A stretch of 64,000 bases of DNA from Alcanivorax hongdengensis A-11-3 (GTDB lineage Bacteria > Pseudomonadota > Gammaproteobacteria > Pseudomonadales > Alcanivoracaceae), in contig NZ_AMRJ01000011.1 in the NCBI RefSeq assembly GCF_000300995.1, positions 1 through 64,000 on the forward strand, in the 5' to 3' direction. Positions within the stretch are counted from its first letter, which is position 1. Every line of letters begins with the position of its first letter. Shown piece after piece: positions 9,474 through 19,775 of the stretch. Below the pieces are notes generated by a model, which did no database searches, was not told the origin of the DNA, and was given only the letters and a program-made list of their open reading frames with translations. The position numbers and the translations under genes were made by a program.

Positions 9474-10032
9474 TGAGGGTCTCTATGAAATGGCGGCGCC
9501 GCCGGACTCGGCCTTTGTGCGGGTGCTTAACCTGTCCGATCGTCAAATTCAGGTGGCCCTGGATGACTGGCAGCAACCGCTGGTGCCCGGCGCCCTGGGC
9601 GATTACCTCTACCGGCCGGAGGGCGCCGCGACAATTCGCATTGATGGCCAGCCCTTTGCGTACCGCTTCCTGGCCCGCAGTGTGCAGACGCTGGCCTACC
9701 GTGACGGGGCGTTAACGCTTTTCCAGGATCAGTACTTTGACAGCCGCATCAAGGCGCTGCTGGTGATGTACAACCTCACGCCGTCCAGCGCGTCACTGCA
9801 GACCCTCAATGGCGCGGTGAACGTGATTGGCCCGCTGGCCGAAGACAGCAGCGGCGCGCGGGAGATCAACGGGGTCAAGGTGGCTCTCAGGGTGAGTCTT
9901 GATGATGGCCGCAACCTGCCGCTGGCGCCGGCGGTGCTGGAGCGTGGCCGGGTTTACAGTGTGGTGGTGTTCGGTGGGGCCAGCGGGCCCCAGGCCCGGT
10001 TGGAGGAAAGTCATGTTGCAACGGTTCCCTGA
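9406..10032 (+). CDS. algF: Alginate O-acetylation protein AlgF
   Basis: Small periplasmic protein needed for alginate acetylation, thought to relay between AlgJ and AlgX. It has 208 residues with a signal peptide cleaved near VWA/AQ. The GLYEMAAPPDSAFVRVLN segment matches the conserved AlgF N-terminus. It overlaps algJ by 68 bp and algX by 20 bp, which suggests translational coupling. Confidence 0.93.
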   Translation: MRAWIIVVSLVLLSPVWAAQDGNEGLYEMAAPPDSAFVRVLNLSDRQIQVALDDWQQPLVPGALGDYLYRPEGAATIRIDGQPFAYRFLARSVQTLAYRDGALTLFQDQYFDSRIKALLVMYNLTPSSASLQTLNGAVNVIGPLAEDSSGAREINGVKVALRVSLDDGRNLPLAPAVLERGRVYSVVVFGGASGPQARLEESHVATVP

Positions 10033-11488
10033 GGGTGGGCGACGGGTGTTGGGGCTGCTGCTGTGCCTGCTGACGCCGCCGCTGCTGGCGGAACCATCGC
10101 CGGCACCGGCCCGGCCGGATGACAAGGCGACGCTGACCCGCGAGCAACAGACCGAGCAGCTGATGCACGGCGCCTATCTGCAGGCCCCTTATACCTGCCC
10201 GGCGCTGGAAGATCCGCAAACCTATGCGCAGGGCACCATGGCCGCCATGCGCCAGATCGTGGCCGGCAAGCGCTACTGGTACTTCCGCACCGAGGTGGAT
10301 TTGCAGAGCGACTTTCCGTTCAGCGACATGTCCCGGCAGGCTTTTGCTGAACTGGTACAACGGCTGGGCGCACGGGGAATCCGGCTGGTGATGATGCTGC
10401 AACCCACCCGTGGCCTGATGCAGGCCGAGGCGCTAATTCAGCCCTGGCGGGGGCAATATCCTCTCTACCGGGCCCGCGCGGCTTATCTGCAAAAAGCCCA
10501 GGACATGCGCTCTCTGGGGGCGCTGGTAACGGACATGGCGCCGGTGCTCAAGTCACCCCACGAACAGGATTATTTCTTCCGCCGGGATCACCACTGGACG
10601 CCCTATGGGGCGCGCATCAGTGCCATTCAGGTGGCCCAGGTAATGCGCAGCGATCCGGGGCTGGATGGTATTGCGGCCCGGAATTTCGACACCCGGCCGG
10701 ATATTCTGTTGCGCAAAATGGGCACCATGAATGTGGCTGTCAACCGGCTGTGCGGCAATTCCTATGGCTACCAGTGGGTGCGTGGTTATGCCACGGTCCC
10801 GGTGGATAACGCCGATGATGCGGATGCCCTGTTCGGCGATGTGGCGGTGCCGCGCATTGCGCTGGTGGGCACCAGCAATTCCGACAATCGGGATGATCGT
10901 TACAAGAACTACAACTTCCAGGGGTTTCTGCAGCAATATCTGCATCGCGACGTGGTCAACTACGCCATGACCGGGGGCGGCGCCACCGGCTCCCTGCAGG
11001 ACCTGCTTTACTCCGATGCCTACCGGGATGGCCAGTTTCGCTATGTGATCTGGGAGTTGCCGGTCAATTACGCCCTGGAAGATCCGGTGGAGTGGCGGCA
11101 GATCTTGCCGGCCGCAGGGCAAGGCTGCCGGGGGCGTGAGCTGCTGGCCAGCGGTCAGGCCATGTTGCCGGTGGGCGGGCCGGATCAGCGCCGTGAGGTG
11201 CTGGCCAATGCCGGCGCCAACCGGCAGGCCACCGGTGAGCGTGGCGCCCTGACCCTGGACATGACCTTCTCCAGCGCGGCGCTGAAGGACTTCTACGTGC
11301 TTGCCTATTATGACGATGGTTTGCGTGAAAAGGTGCGTGTGCGCCGCCCGGCGCGGCTGGATACCGGTCGCTTCATGCTGCGCCTCGACCCGCCGCAGGC
11401 ATCCAGCAACCTGATTTCCGTTTTGCTGGAGCCGGAGCAGGCGCTCACCGAACCGGTCCAGGTGGAGTCCCGTCTGTGCGCGTACTGA
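10013..11488 (+). CDS. algX: Alginate acetyltransferase and scaffold AlgX
   Basis: Periplasmic protein that binds nascent alginate and adds O-acetyl groups; it also bridges AlgK and the polymer. It has 491 residues with a signal peptide ending near LLAEP. The SGNH-type catalytic residues are visible: DxH in RRDHHWTPYG and serine in GTSNSDNRDD. Cysteines in YTCPAL and NRLCGNS are placed like the Pseudomonas disulfide pair. The C-terminal part is a carbohydrate-binding module ending in SRLCAY. The ATG at 10013 has GGAGGAAAG just upstream; an in-frame start at 9899 lies inside algF. Confidence 0.94.
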   Translation: MLQRFPEGGRRVLGLLLCLLTPPLLAEPSPAPARPDDKATLTREQQTEQLMHGAYLQAPYTCPALEDPQTYAQGTMAAMRQIVAGKRYWYFRTEVDLQSDFPFSDMSRQAFAELVQRLGARGIRLVMMLQPTRGLMQAEALIQPWRGQYPLYRARAAYLQKAQDMRSLGALVTDMAPVLKSPHEQDYFFRRDHHWTPYGARISAIQVAQVMRSDPGLDGIAARNFDTRPDILLRKMGTMNVAVNRLCGNSYGYQWVRGYATVPVDNADDADALFGDVAVPRIALVGTSNSDNRDDRYKNYNFQGFLQQYLHRDVVNYAMTGGGATGSLQDLLYSDAYRDGQFRYVIWELPVNYALEDPVEWRQILPAAGQGCRGRELLASGQAMLPVGGPDQRREVLANAGANRQATGERGALTLDMTFSSAALKDFYVLAYYDDGLREKVRVRRPARLDTGRFMLRLDPPQASSNLISVLLEPEQALTEPVQVESRLCAY

Positions 11489-12546
11489 TGATGGTGTTGC
11501 TGGGGCTGCTGGCGGTGCCGGGGCAGGCGGCGCTGGTGTCATTGTTCGATGCCCAGCGCCTGCCGCAGGCGTCGCCGGACCCGGCGGCCCTGGCGCGCTG
11601 TCGGGGGCTGGTCGGCCATTACCCGGGCTATGACGGGGACCTGCAGATGGTCAGCAAGTATGACCAGGGTCAGGCCAGCAAGGACCGGCTGGACCCGAAG
11701 GCCGCTCACCAGTACCGGCAGCAGGTGGAGTACATCTACGCCTATCTGGCCCTGCTGGGCCGGCTTTCCGGGTACATGGTCAGTGACAGCGCGGCGGTCC
11801 GTTCCGCGGCGGCTACCTGTTTCGATGAAGCACTGACGCCCTGGGCGGAGCAGGGCAGCCTGGCGCAGGCCGGCGCCAGCAAGCAGGACGAGGCGGTGCG
11901 TAAATGGTTCCTGGCGGCGCTGGCGACGGACATGATGAAAGCCTCGGCCCTGACGCAATGGCAACCGGATGCCCGCCAGCGGCGCTGGGTGTCGGCCCTG
12001 GCCGACCGGGTTCAGGCCCATGCGGCGCCGCGCCGGCAACGCATGGATCTTTATAACAACCATGATTACTGGTCCTGCTGGGCGGTGATGGCGGCAGCGC
12101 TGGTGCTGGACGAGCCGGACCGGCTGCAATGGGCGGTGGCCGGTTACTGGCTGGCGATTGGCCAGATTACTCCGCGCCAGGGGGGCATGGTGTTGCCCCA
12201 CGAGGCCGCCAGGGGCAAGCGGGCGGCGCAATACCACGCCTTTGCCCTGACACCGTTGATCCTGATCGCCGAGGCCGGTACCCGCAACGGACTGCCGCTC
12301 TATCAGGGCAAGGGGCAGTCACTCCACGGGTTGGCGGCCCAGGTGGTGCATTTGTGGCGCCATGACGGCCAGGGGGCGACCTTCAAGGTAGCCCAGCTGC
12401 CCATCGAGGATGACAAGATGGCCTGGTGGCCGGTTTATGCCCACCGGTTTGCGGATCGGCTGCCCCTGCCGCCGGCACAGGCGGGGCGCTTTGGTTCCCG
12501 GTTTACCGGGGGCTCGCTGGCAGGGCTGTGGCTGGCGAATCCGTGA
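11476..12546 (+). CDS. algL: Alginate lyase AlgL (PL5 family)
   Basis: Periplasmic lyase that cleaves mannuronate-rich alginate by beta-elimination and clears polymer stranded in the periplasm. It has 356 residues with a signal peptide ending near GQAAL. The catalytic NNHDYW motif supplies the Asn-His pair, and RGKRAAQYHAFAL supplies the Arg and Tyr of the PL5 active site, so it should be active. It overlaps algX by 13 bp and converges on algG, with 44 bp of coding overlap on opposite strands. It is the last gene of the plus-strand operon. Confidence 0.92.
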   Translation: MRVLMMVLLGLLAVPGQAALVSLFDAQRLPQASPDPAALARCRGLVGHYPGYDGDLQMVSKYDQGQASKDRLDPKAAHQYRQQVEYIYAYLALLGRLSGYMVSDSAAVRSAAATCFDEALTPWAEQGSLAQAGASKQDEAVRKWFLAALATDMMKASALTQWQPDARQRRWVSALADRVQAHAAPRRQRMDLYNNHDYWSCWAVMAAALVLDEPDRLQWAVAGYWLAIGQITPRQGGMVLPHEAARGKRAAQYHAFALTPLILIAEAGTRNGLPLYQGKGQSLHGLAAQVVHLWRHDGQGATFKVAQLPIEDDKMAWWPVYAHRFADRLPLPPAQAGRFGSRFTGGSLAGLWLANP

Positions 12547-13822
12547 AGTCAATGCGAAGTGGTTGGCCGCTCACCAGGCGGGGCAGCAGGTCGAATTCCC
12601 GGCCACGCAGGTTGCCAGCCAGGTAGTGGCCTCGCTGACTGTTATGGCGCAGGCTGGCCTGCTCAATGTCCACGGCCCCCTGGCCACGGGTGTGCAGGGC
12701 AGCCAGGGCGTTGTGGTACAGGGTCAGTTGTTGCAGCCGGGCGCTGACCGGAGCCTGCTGGCCATCCAGTGACACTGCATAACGACCGTTGTCATCAATA
12801 TGCGCGGCAGAAACGGTTATGACGATGGGGCTGTCCACCCGCAGGCCATCGCTGCCATTGTGCTGCAGCGTCAGTTGCGCCAGCCGGGCACTGGCATCTG
12901 CCTTGCCGCCCTTGATTTGCAGGCCGTACTCGCGGTTGTCGGTGCTTGCCAGTCGGTCGACGCTGAGCGGGCCACGGTAGTCTTCCATCAGCACGCCGCT
13001 ACCGCGGTTGGCCTGGCTGGTCAGGTCGAAAATGCGCGTGGCGCCGCGACCCTCCAGTCTCAGGCCATGGCCATGGGCGTTGGTAATGATGACCGTATCC
13101 AGCTGGCTGTTGCTGCCGCCAAGTACCATGCCCTGTTCACGGGTGTCACGGATCTGCACCCGCCGTGCCTGCAGCTCGCTACCGGTTTCCGTGCTGATGC
13201 CCCGGTAAAGATGGGTCAAACGACTGTCGTCGATTTGCAGTGTCGCCCCGGGGCCGTTGCCCTGGTAGCGATGGCGCGCCAGGGTCAGACCGTGGGCCCG
13301 ATAATCCTTGCGCCCCAGGTCCGAGAGTGTGCTGTGTTCAATACGGATGTGGGAGCCTCCCCAGCCATGGATAAAGCCGCTGCCATTGTCGCCGTTGCTG
13401 GCCAGGCTGGCGTTGTGAATGGTCAGGGTGCCGCGATTGATCAGGCAGCCGCCGTGATGGCCTTCCAGGTACAGGCGGGTATCAGCGATGGTGAGGCTGG
13501 CATCCGGTGCAATGACCAGCGGGTAATGCAGGACCCAGCCGTTGTCGGTGTGTTGCAGGGCCCGATCGGTGGGCAACTGGCTGGCCAGGCTGGCCAGGTC
13601 ATAATGCCCGCCACTGATCACCACCGCTTCCGGGTGGCGATTCTGGTAGTGGGCAATCTGCCGGAACAGGCCGTTGGCGGCAAAGGTCTCCAGCGGCCAG
13701 TTGCTGGCCTCGTGGGCATAGATGGGCTGCAACGACACTGATGCCAGGCTGGCGCTTGAAAGCAGCATCAGGATGGCCAGGGTAATCCCCCGGCTGGTGC
13801 GTCTGCGGCCGGGCCTCGTCAC
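12503..13822 (-). CDS. algG: AlgG-like right-handed beta-helix protein, catalytic motif absent
   Basis: Secreted parallel beta-helix protein of 439 residues with an N-terminal signal sequence (ITLAILMLLSSASLASVS). It resembles AlgG, the poly-mannuronate C5-epimerase: FIHGWGGSHIRIEHSTLSD aligns with the FLDVWGGSNTDV region and RAHGLTLARH with KAYGLSISQY. Pseudomonas AlgG carries IDPHDRS at the active site; here the aligned position reads MVLGGSN, so Asp, Pro and the catalytic His are missing. The protein is also about 100 residues shorter. It may be a structural subunit without epimerase activity, or act by different residues. It overlaps algA by 4 bp (ATGA) on the minus strand. Confidence 0.75.
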   Translation of the reverse strand: MTRPGRRRTSRGITLAILMLLSSASLASVSLQPIYAHEASNWPLETFAANGLFRQIAHYQNRHPEAVVISGGHYDLASLASQLPTDRALQHTDNGWVLHYPLVIAPDASLTIADTRLYLEGHHGGCLINRGTLTIHNASLASNGDNGSGFIHGWGGSHIRIEHSTLSDLGRKDYRAHGLTLARHRYQGNGPGATLQIDDSRLTHLYRGISTETGSELQARRVQIRDTREQGMVLGGSNSQLDTVIITNAHGHGLRLEGRGATRIFDLTSQANRGSGVLMEDYRGPLSVDRLASTDNREYGLQIKGGKADASARLAQLTLQHNGSDGLRVDSPIVITVSAAHIDDNGRYAVSLDGQQAPVSARLQQLTLYHNALAALHTRGQGAVDIEQASLRHNSQRGHYLAGNLRGREFDLLPRLVSGQPLRIDFTDSPATALPASPR

Positions 13823-15252
13823 AGCAGGTGGACCGCTTTGGCGGGGGCGTCCTCGCGGTGGTAGCGGTCGCTGAGACGAATGATGTCGTCTTCCCCCAGG
13901 TAGGTGCCCGATTGCACCTCAATCAGTTCCAGGGGAATGCGCCCCGGGTTTTCCAGGGAGTGGACTTCGCCCACCGGAATGAAGGTGGACTGGTTTTCCG
14001 TGACCAGGAAGGTGCGCTCGCCGCAGGTAACACGGGCCGTGCCGCAAACCACGATCCAGTGTTCGGCCCGGTGGTGATGCATCTGCACCGACAGCTGCTC
14101 ACCGGGTTTTACCGTGATGTGCTTGACCTGGTAGCGGATGCCCTTGTCCACCGAGTCGTACTTGCCCCAGGGTCGGTGAACCTGGCGGTGGTCCTCACTT
14201 TCCGGGCGTTTGCGGGCGCGGAGCGTGTCGGTAACCCGTTTGACCTCCTGGGCCTGGCTCTTGTGGGCCACCAGAATGGCATCCGGCGTGTCCACCACCA
14301 CCAGATCCTCCACGCCGAGCAGGGCGACCAGGCGGGAGTCGCTCATGGCCAGGCTGTTGCGGCTGTTGTAGGCAATAATGTCGCCACGCAGGTGATTGCC
14401 ATCGCTGTCCTTGTCCATGTGCTCCCACAGGGACTGCCAGGACCCCAGGTCGCTCCAGCACAGCGGCACTGGCACCACGGCGCCGTCTTCGGTGTGTTCC
14501 ATGATGGCGTAGTCAATGGACAGGTCTTCGCAACGGGCAAAGCTGGGGGCGTCCAGTCGAATGAAATCCAGATCCACTTCGCCCTGCAACAGGGCATGGG
14601 TGCAGTGAGCCAGCATCTGCGGATGACGCAGGCGCAGCTCTTCCAGGTAGCGCTCGGCGCGGAACAGGAACATGCCGCTGTTCCAGAGGTACTCGCCGCT
14701 TTCAAGAAATCCGCGGGCAGTGTCCAGGTCCGGCTTTTCCACGAAGCGGGCAATGCGATGGTGGTGGCCGCAGGGCTGTCCGGTGCGAATGTAGCCGAAG
14801 CCGGTTTCCGGCCGGTCAGGCTGAACCCCAAAGGTCACCAGCAGGCCCTGGTCCGCGGCCTGGCGGGCGTGCTCAATGGCCGCTTCCAACTGTTCCGGGT
14901 TGCCGATGGTGTGATCGGCGGGGCAGACCAGCATGCTGGCGTTGGTGTCACGCTGGCGGGCCTGCAGGGCCGCCAGTGCCACGGCCGGGGCGGTATTGCG
15001 GCCGCAGGGTTCCAGCAGGATATCTGCCTGGATGGCGATTTCATTGAGCTGCTCAGCCACCAGGAAACGGTGCTGCTCATTGCAGACGATGATTGGCCGA
15101 ACCTCACGCAGTTCCGCCGGCAGGCGCAGCAAGGTGTTCTGCAACATGCTGTGCTCGCCGGCAATGCGCAGAAGTTGCTTGGGATAGTGCGACCGGGAAA
15201 GCGGCCACAGGCGGGTGCCATTCCCGCCGGCAATGATCACTGGAATTAGCAT
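13819..15252 (-). CDS. algA: Mannose-1-phosphate guanylyltransferase / mannose-6-phosphate isomerase AlgA
   Basis: Bifunctional cytoplasmic enzyme making mannose-6-phosphate from fructose-6-phosphate and GDP-mannose from mannose-1-phosphate, feeding AlgD. It has 477 residues. The N-terminal nucleotidyltransferase has GGNGTRLWPLSR and FVEKPD; the C-terminal cupin isomerase has QMHHHRAEHWIVV and FIPVGEVHSLENPG. AAGGGA lies 8 bases before the ATG. It is the first gene of a minus-strand pair with algG, opposite to the rest of the cluster. AlgC (phosphomannomutase) is not in this window. Confidence 0.96.
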   Translation of the reverse strand: MLIPVIIAGGNGTRLWPLSRSHYPKQLLRIAGEHSMLQNTLLRLPAELREVRPIIVCNEQHRFLVAEQLNEIAIQADILLEPCGRNTAPAVALAALQARQRDTNASMLVCPADHTIGNPEQLEAAIEHARQAADQGLLVTFGVQPDRPETGFGYIRTGQPCGHHHRIARFVEKPDLDTARGFLESGEYLWNSGMFLFRAERYLEELRLRHPQMLAHCTHALLQGEVDLDFIRLDAPSFARCEDLSIDYAIMEHTEDGAVVPVPLCWSDLGSWQSLWEHMDKDSDGNHLRGDIIAYNSRNSLAMSDSRLVALLGVEDLVVVDTPDAILVAHKSQAQEVKRVTDTLRARKRPESEDHRQVHRPWGKYDSVDKGIRYQVKHITVKPGEQLSVQMHHHRAEHWIVVCGTARVTCGERTFLVTENQSTFIPVGEVHSLENPGRIPLELIEVQSGTYLGEDDIIRLSDRYHREDAPAKAVHLL

Positions 15253-15486
15253 GACAACGTCCCTTTACATGCAAACCAAAACGTCCCTCCCCCGGGACAG
15301 GTCTCCAGGGAGTGGCTCCCCGGCCATTAACGATGCGCCTGCTTTCCCCGGGGTTAAAAGATGTGGCGCGCAGTTTTTACGAAAAACTATTCCTAAGGGC
15401 AGCCAGGGACGCTAGCCGGTGGTAGTATGGCGCCCGCGCTGAAGGGGGTATCCCGGCTAGGCCGGTATCCGAATGCAAAAAAGGGC

Positions 15487-15515
15487 TTGCAATACGCCCG
15501 CATGCTGACTACTAT
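15487..15515 (+). promoter_or_regulatory. Sigma-70 promoter of the S10 operon
   Basis: TTGCAA (15487-15492) and TACTAT (15510-15515) are 17 bp apart. The bases just downstream, CTGCGCCC, form a GC-rich discriminator of the kind seen at stringently controlled ribosomal promoters. Transcription would start near 15522, about 130 bp before rpsJ. Confidence 0.6.
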
Positions 15516-15522
15516 CTGCGCC

Positions 15523-15967
<445 letters not shown>

Positions 15968-16010
15968 CAACGGGCGGGTTCAACCGCAACAGGTTGTGAA
16001 GAGGTAAACA

Positions 16011-16646
16011 ATGGCGATTGGTGTAATCGGTCGAAAATGCGGGATGACCCGGGTGTTCACTGAAGAAGGTGTCAGTGTCCCGGTTACGGTCATCGAGGTA
16101 ACCCCGAACCGGGTTGCCCAGCTGAAGGCCGAAGAAACAGATGGCTACCAGGCCGTGCAAGTAACGGCGGGTGAGCGCCGTGCCAGCCGCGTGACCAAGG
16201 CTCAGGCCGGTCACTTCGCTAAGGCTGGTGTTGAAGCAGGTCGTGGTGTCTGGGAATTCCGTGCTGAGGCTGGTGAGCTGGAAGCCGGCGCTGCCGTAAC
16301 CGTGGAAATCTTTGAAGCGGGCCAGATGATTGATGTCACTGGCACCTCCAAAGGTAAAGGTTTCGCTGGCGGCGTTAAGCGCTGGAACTTCAGCACCCAG
16401 GACGCAACCCACGGTAACTCCTTGTCCCACCGTGCTCCGGGTTCCATTGGTCAGAACCAGACCCCGGGCCGTGTATTCAAGGGCAAGAAGATGGCGGGCC
16501 ATCTGGGTGCCGAGCGTGTCACCGTCCAGAATCTGGAAGTGGTTCGCGTGGATGCGGAAAAGAATCTGTTGCTGGTCAAGGGTGCGGTCCCCGGTGCTAC
16601 CGGTGGTGACGTGATCGTGCGCCCGGCAGTGAAGGCGAAGGCCTGA
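16011..16646 (+). CDS. rplC: 50S ribosomal protein L3
   Basis: L3 (211 residues), an early-assembly 50S protein near the peptidyl-transferase centre. Begins [20 protein letters not shown]. The conserved loop around [19 protein letters not shown] includes the Gln usually methylated by PrmB. AGAGGT precedes the start. Confidence 0.98.
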   Translation: MAIGVIGRKCGMTRVFTEEGVSVPVTVIEVTPNRVAQLKAEETDGYQAVQVTAGERRASRVTKAQAGHFAKAGVEAGRGVWEFRAEAGELEAGAAVTVEIFEAGQMIDVTGTSKGKGFAGGVKRWNFSTQDATHGNSLSHRAPGSIGQNQTPGRVFKGKKMAGHLGAERVTVQNLEVVRVDAEKNLLLVKGAVPGATGGDVIVRPAVKAKA

Positions 16647-16661
16647 AAGAGGAATTAGAGG

Positions 16662-17264
16662 ATGAATCTCAATACTGCCTCTGGAGGTACCGTTACCGTT
16701 TCCGAAGTCGCCTTCGGCAAGGACTTTAACGAGCCTCTGGTTCATCAGGTTGTTGTCGCATTTCTGGCTGGTGCTCGTCAGGGCTCCAAGGCGCAGAAAA
16801 ATCGCTCCGAAGTGAGCGGTGGTGGCCGTAAGCCGTGGCGGCAAAAGGGTACGGGTCGTGCCCGTGCAGGTACTATCCGCAGCCCCATCTGGCGCGGCGG
16901 CGGCAAGACGTTTGCTGCAGTACCCCGTGACCATTCCCAGAAAGTGAACCGCAAGATGTACCGTGGTGCGCTGCAGTGCATCATGTCCGAGCTGGTTCGC
17001 CAGGAGCGTCTGGTGGTGGTTGACGAATTCAGCGTCGACGCCCCCAAGACCAAGGCTGTAGCAGCCAAATTGAAAGAGCTGGATCTGAACAGCGTGCTGA
17101 TCGTGACCGATGAGGTTACCGAGAACCTGTTCCTGGGTTCACGCAATCTGCCGAAAGTGGACGTGCGTGATGCTCAAGGCGTTGATCCGGTAAGCCTGAT
17201 CGCCTTTGAAAAAGTGCTGATCACCGTGCCGGCTCTGAAGAAGCTTGAGGAGGCGCTGGCATGA
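16662..17264 (+). CDS. rplD: 50S ribosomal protein L4
   Basis: L4 (200 residues); its extended loop ([19 protein letters not shown]) lines the exit tunnel. In enteric bacteria L4 also represses its own operon. The stop overlaps the rplW start as ATGA, which implies coupled translation. Confidence 0.98.
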   Translation: MNLNTASGGTVTVSEVAFGKDFNEPLVHQVVVAFLAGARQGSKAQKNRSEVSGGGRKPWRQKGTGRARAGTIRSPIWRGGGKTFAAVPRDHSQKVNRKMYRGALQCIMSELVRQERLVVVDEFSVDAPKTKAVAAKLKELDLNSVLIVTDEVTENLFLGSRNLPKVDVRDAQGVDPVSLIAFEKVLITVPALKKLEEALA

Positions 17265-17563
17265 GCAGCAGCAAAGAGCGCATTTTGAAGGTGCTTCTGG
17301 CGCCGCACGTTTCTGAGAAGGCGACTAACGAAGCCGAGCAGAACGGCACCGTAGTGTTCAAGGTGGCCAAGGACGCGAACAAGCTGGAAATCAAGAAGGC
17401 CGTTGAAAGCCTGTTTGATGTAAAGGTTGTTGGTGTGCGTACCACCAATGTGAAAGGCAAGTCCAAGTTCTTCGGTCGTGTGGCGGGTAAGCGCAGCGAC
17501 TGGAAGAAGGCCTATGTTTCCCTCGCGGAAGGCCAGGACATTGACTTCCTCGGCGCAGAGTAA
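17261..17563 (+). CDS. rplW: 50S ribosomal protein L23
   Basis: L23 (100 residues), at the tunnel exit, docking site for trigger factor and SRP. Contains [12 protein letters not shown] and the basic [15 protein letters not shown] loop. Overlaps rplD by 4 bp. Confidence 0.98.
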   Translation: MSSSKERILKVLLAPHVSEKATNEAEQNGTVVFKVAKDANKLEIKKAVESLFDVKVVGVRTTNVKGKSKFFGRVAGKRSDWKKAYVSLAEGQDIDFLGAE

Positions 17564-17581
17564 GGAAGGGAGTAAGGAATA

Positions 17582-18406
17582 ATGGCGATTGTAAAATGCA
17601 AGCCGACTTCTCCGGGCCGCCGCTTTGTCGTCAAGGTGGTCAACGAAGATCTGCATAAAGGTGCGCCCTATGCACCGCTGTTGGAAGCCAAGGCTAAAAA
17701 CGGTGGTCGTAACAACAACGGTCGCATCACCACCCGTCACAAAGGCGGTGGTCACAAGCAGAAGTATCGTGTAATCGATTTTCGTCGCAGCAAGGACGGC
17801 GTCGCTGGTGTTGTCGAGCGTTTGGAGTATGATCCGAACCGCTCCGCGCACATTGCCCTGGTCAAGTACCTGGATGGCGAGCGTCGTTACATTCTGGCCC
17901 CGAAAGGCCTGAAAGCTGAAGACCGTGTCCAGTCCGGCGAAGATGCGCCGATCAAGCTGGGTAACGCGCTTCCGCTGCGCAATATTCCGCTGGGTTCCAC
18001 TGTGCACAACGTGGAAATGAAGCCCGGCAAAGGTGGTCAGCTGGCGCGCTCTGCAGGAACATCCGTGCAGGTGCTGGCGAAGGATGGTCAATACGTGACC
18101 CTGCGTCTGCGCTCCGGCGAGATGCGCAAGGTTCACGCTGACTGCCGCGCGACCATCGGTGAGGTTTCCAACAGTGAGCATAGCTTGCGCTCACTGGGTA
18201 AAGCAGGCGCCAAGCGCTGGCGTGGTGTTCGTCCCACCGTTCGCGGTGTGGCAATGAACCCCGTCGACCACCCCCATGGTGGTGGTGAAGGGCGTACTGC
18301 GGGTGGTCGTCATCCGGTAACCCCCTGGGGTGTACCGACCAAGGGCCACAAGACCCGTACCAACAAGCGCACCTCCAAGATGATTGTGCGTGACCGTCGT
18401 AAGTAA
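17582..18406 (+). CDS. rplB: 50S ribosomal protein L2
   Basis: L2 (274 residues), required for subunit joining and peptidyl transfer. The C-terminal [14 protein letters not shown] motif with its essential histidine is intact. Two SD-like stretches (AAGGAAGGGAG, AAGGA) precede the ATG. Confidence 0.98.
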   Translation: MAIVKCKPTSPGRRFVVKVVNEDLHKGAPYAPLLEAKAKNGGRNNNGRITTRHKGGGHKQKYRVIDFRRSKDGVAGVVERLEYDPNRSAHIALVKYLDGERRYILAPKGLKAEDRVQSGEDAPIKLGNALPLRNIPLGSTVHNVEMKPGKGGQLARSAGTSVQVLAKDGQYVTLRLRSGEMRKVHADCRATIGEVSNSEHSLRSLGKAGAKRWRGVRPTVRGVAMNPVDHPHGGGEGRTAGGRHPVTPWGVPTKGHKTRTNKRTSKMIVRDRRK

Positions 18407-18428
18407 GGGATAGAGAGAGGTTCAGGCT

Positions 18429-18704
18429 GTGCCACGTTCACTGAAAAAAGGTCCTTTCATGGATCACCACCTCCTGAAGAAGGTGGAAGATGCGGTGGAA
18501 GCCGGCTCCCGTAAGCCGATCAAAACATGGTCCCGTCGCTCCATGATCATCCCGGAGATGGTGGGTCTGACCATTGCGGTACACAACGGCAAACAACATG
18601 TACCGGTACTCGTTACCGAGCACATGGTGGGCCACAAGTTGGGCGAGTTCGCCCTGACCCGCACCTATCGCGGGCATATCGTGGACAAAAAGGCTAAGCG
18701 ATAA
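18429..18704 (+). CDS. rpsS: 30S ribosomal protein S19
   Basis: S19 (91 residues) of the 30S head. Starts with GTG at 18429: only this start gives the universal [14 protein letters not shown]. Ends with [11 protein letters not shown], slightly shorter than many homologues. Confidence 0.97.
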   Translation: MPRSLKKGPFMDHHLLKKVEDAVEAGSRKPIKTWSRRSMIIPEMVGLTIAVHNGKQHVPVLVTEHMVGHKLGEFALTRTYRGHIVDKKAKR

Positions 18705-18714
18705 GGTGACTGTC

Positions 18715-19059
18715 ATGGCTACTGAAGTTGCAGCCCGTCTGCGCGGTGCAAGAATTTCGGCACAGAAAGCCCGCCTTGTCGCTGACCAGGTCCGAGGCCT
18801 GGAAGTCGAGAAGGCGCTGAATCTTCTGGAATTCAGCCCCAAGAAGGCGGCAAAGATCATTAAGAAAGTGCTGGAGTCCGCAATTGCAAATGCGGAAAAC
18901 AACGACGGCGCTGACGTTGATGAGCTGAAGGTGTCCACGGTATTCGTGGATGAAGGCATGACGATGAAGCGGATCCGTCCGCGCGCCAAAGGCCGCGCTG
19001 ACCGCATCCTCAAGCGTACTTGCCACATAACTGTGAAAGTCTCAGAAGGTCAGGAGTAA
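18715..19059 (+). CDS. rplV: 50S ribosomal protein L22
   Basis: L22 (114 residues), whose beta-hairpin lines the exit tunnel. Conserved [14 protein letters not shown] and [19 protein letters not shown] are present. ATG at 18715 gives [11 protein letters not shown]; a GTG at 18706 would add three residues and cannot be excluded. Confidence 0.97.
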   Translation: MATEVAARLRGARISAQKARLVADQVRGLEVEKALNLLEFSPKKAAKIIKKVLESAIANAENNDGADVDELKVSTVFVDEGMTMKRIRPRAKGRADRILKRTCHITVKVSEGQE

Positions 19060-19063
19060 CCAG

Positions 19064-19762
19064 ATGGGTCAGAAAGTTCATCCGGTCGGTATTCGCCTTG
19101 GCATTGTCAAAGAGCATAACTCGCTCTGGTATGCCGGACCGAAGTCCTACTCAGACTGCCTGGTTACCGACCTGCAGGTGCGCGAGTATCTCTACAAGCG
19201 CCTGAAGAATGCATCGGTGAGCCGTATCAAGATCGAGCGTCCGTCTGAAAACGTTCGTATCACCATTGCTACTGCGCGTCCGGGCATTGTGATTGGTAAG
19301 AAAGGTGAAGACGTTGAGCGTCTGCGTCGTGATGTTGCCGCCAAGATGGGTGTGCCCGTGCACATCAACATCGAGGAAGTGCGCAAGCCCGACCTGGATG
19401 CCCGTCTGGTTGGCGATAACATCGCCGGTCAGCTGGAACGCCGAGTGATGTTCCGTCGCGCCATGAAGCGTGCCGTACAGAACGCCATGAAGGCTGGCGC
19501 TGAAGGTATCAAGATTCAGTTGTCCGGTCGTCTGGGTGGTGCAGAGATTGCGCGTACCGAGTGGTACCGCGAAGGCCGCGTGCCGCTGCACACTCTGCGT
19601 GCAGACATCGATTACGCGAGCGTTCGTGCTGAAACCACCTACGGCACCATCGGTATCAAGGTGTGGATCTTCCGTGGCGAAGTGCTGGGTGGCATGGAGC
19701 AGGTTCAGCAGGAAGAGCAGCAGAAGCAGTCCAAGGGCGCGAAAAAGCGCGGCCGCGGTTAA
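19064..19762 (+). CDS. rpsC: 30S ribosomal protein S3
   Basis: S3 (232 residues) at the mRNA entry site. [14 protein letters not shown] begins the protein; the KH-domain GxxG is GKKG in [16 protein letters not shown]. Starts 4 bp after rplV. The C-terminal tail is Gln/Glu- and Lys-rich. Confidence 0.98.
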   Translation: MGQKVHPVGIRLGIVKEHNSLWYAGPKSYSDCLVTDLQVREYLYKRLKNASVSRIKIERPSENVRITIATARPGIVIGKKGEDVERLRRDVAAKMGVPVHINIEEVRKPDLDARLVGDNIAGQLERRVMFRRAMKRAVQNAMKAGAEGIKIQLSGRLGGAEIARTEWYREGRVPLHTLRADIDYASVRAETTYGTIGIKVWIFRGEVLGGMEQVQQEEQQKQSKGAKKRGRG

Positions 19763-19775
19763 AGGGTAACGAACG

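Noticed and set aside
13828..15249. 473-codon plus-strand open frame
   Set aside because: Exactly antisense to algA, which has clear motifs; no RBS or family.
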